Part shown: positions 63,840 through 64,000 of the stretch, piece after piece
How the letters are laid out: each line of letters begins with the position of its first letter
Position numbering within the stretch: position 1 is the first letter of the stretch
From: CAYSYM01 sp964435115
GTDB taxonomy: Bacteria; Chloroflexota; UBA6077; CF-72
DNA: 64,000 nt
Direction: 5' to 3'
Assembly: GCA_964435115.1 (NCBI GenBank)
Contig: CAYSYM010000001.1
Coordinates: 62,001-126,000 of the forward strand
Made by a program: the position numbers and the translations under genes
Notes under the pieces: generated by a model
What the model saw: only the letters and a program-made list of their open reading frames with translations
Database searches by the model: none
Told to the model about the DNA's origin: nothing

Positions 63840-64000
63840 GTGGCCGGGAGTGCGTTGAAGCTCGAAGCGCAGGCGCTGCAGGTCGACTTCTACCTCGAGG
63901 CTCAGAAGCAGTGGCTGACGGCGATCGAGGGGCTTGATCTGCGGGTCTACGAGGGCGAGTTCGTCAGCATCGTCGGACCCAGTGGCTGCGGGAAGACGAC
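63840..64000 (+). CDS. ABC transporter ATPase (partial, cut by window end)
   Basis: Open from GTG 63840 (GGGAGGAG at 63822-63829; an in-frame GTG at 63798 is possible) to the window edge. About 53 codons: LKLEAQALQVDFYLEAQKQW, LTAIEGLDLRVYEGEFVSIV and GPSGCGKTT, the start of Walker A. Pattern of NitT/TauT-type ATPases. A second, related importer seems to begin here. Confidence 0.85.
   Translation, partial: MAGSALKLEAQALQVDFYLEAQKQWLTAIEGLDLRVYEGEFVSIVGPSGCGKT

Overview
The window is high-GC DNA (roughly two-thirds G+C by eye) with frequent GTG/TTG starts and 4-base stop/start overlaps. Secreted proteins carry Thr-Pro-rich linkers and a GYP-type repeat module, and a T-box leader precedes thrS. 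Together these suggest a Chloroflexota bacterium (Thermomicrobia/Sphaerobacter-like). That placement is inference; there is no rRNA or other phylogenetic marker here apart from thrS. About 45 protein genes, one tRNA, a T-box leader and a TPP riboswitch can be supported.

Layout. 1-3.5 kb: two secreted proteins sharing a C-terminal module. 4.0-7.7 kb: tRNA-Val(GAC), a T-box leader, a thrS without the TGS domain, and a surface-glycan transferase. 7.7-35.5 kb: a large cell-surface polysaccharide locus, mostly on the minus strand. It holds a NeuB-type synthase, a CMP-sugar transferase, an SDR and a transketolase; nucleotide-sugar enzymes; a tandemly duplicated GT-B/GT-A pair; a Wzm/Wzt-type ABC exporter; and several multi-membrane glycosyltransferases. 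35.6-37.3 kb: a YjbQ-family protein, and an XRE regulator translationally coupled to a degenerate ImmA/IrrE-like protein. 37.5-43.1 kb: a thiamine salvage operon (TPP riboswitch, thiD, thiM, thiE, thiW-type ECF S component, fused ECF ATPase, EcfT).

43.4-54.1 kb is an accessory island. An insertion sequence with doubled terminal repeats lies on its left, and a decayed Tn3 transposase fragment plus a tyrosine-recombinase fragment lie on its right. Between them is what I consider the most interesting item: a probable graspetide (ATP-grasp-modified RiPP) cluster. It has a 128-aa precursor with a duplicated ELTTA leader motif, an MvdD-like ATP-grasp ligase, three GNAT acyltransferases, an ABC exporter, an AMP-dependent acyl ligase and an acyl carrier protein. 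The ligase/ACP/GNAT set suggests that an acyl group is attached to the peptide. I infer a lipidated graspetide and know of no described example with this gene set.

54.1-64 kb: two unrecognised genes, a frameshifted ISKra4-like transposase, an M20-like hydrolase with altered metal ligands, a NitT/TauT-type ABC transporter (lipoprotein, permease, ATPase, permease), an asparaginase-family protein with an unusual active-site substitution and a probable leaderless promoter, and the start of another ABC ATPase at the edge.

Four loci (24.28, 28.83 and 53.70 kb, and the ISKra4-like element) are interrupted by single-base frame changes. Those at 24.28 and 53.70 kb lie beside short homopolymers, so either real decay or consensus errors in a draft assembly should be considered.
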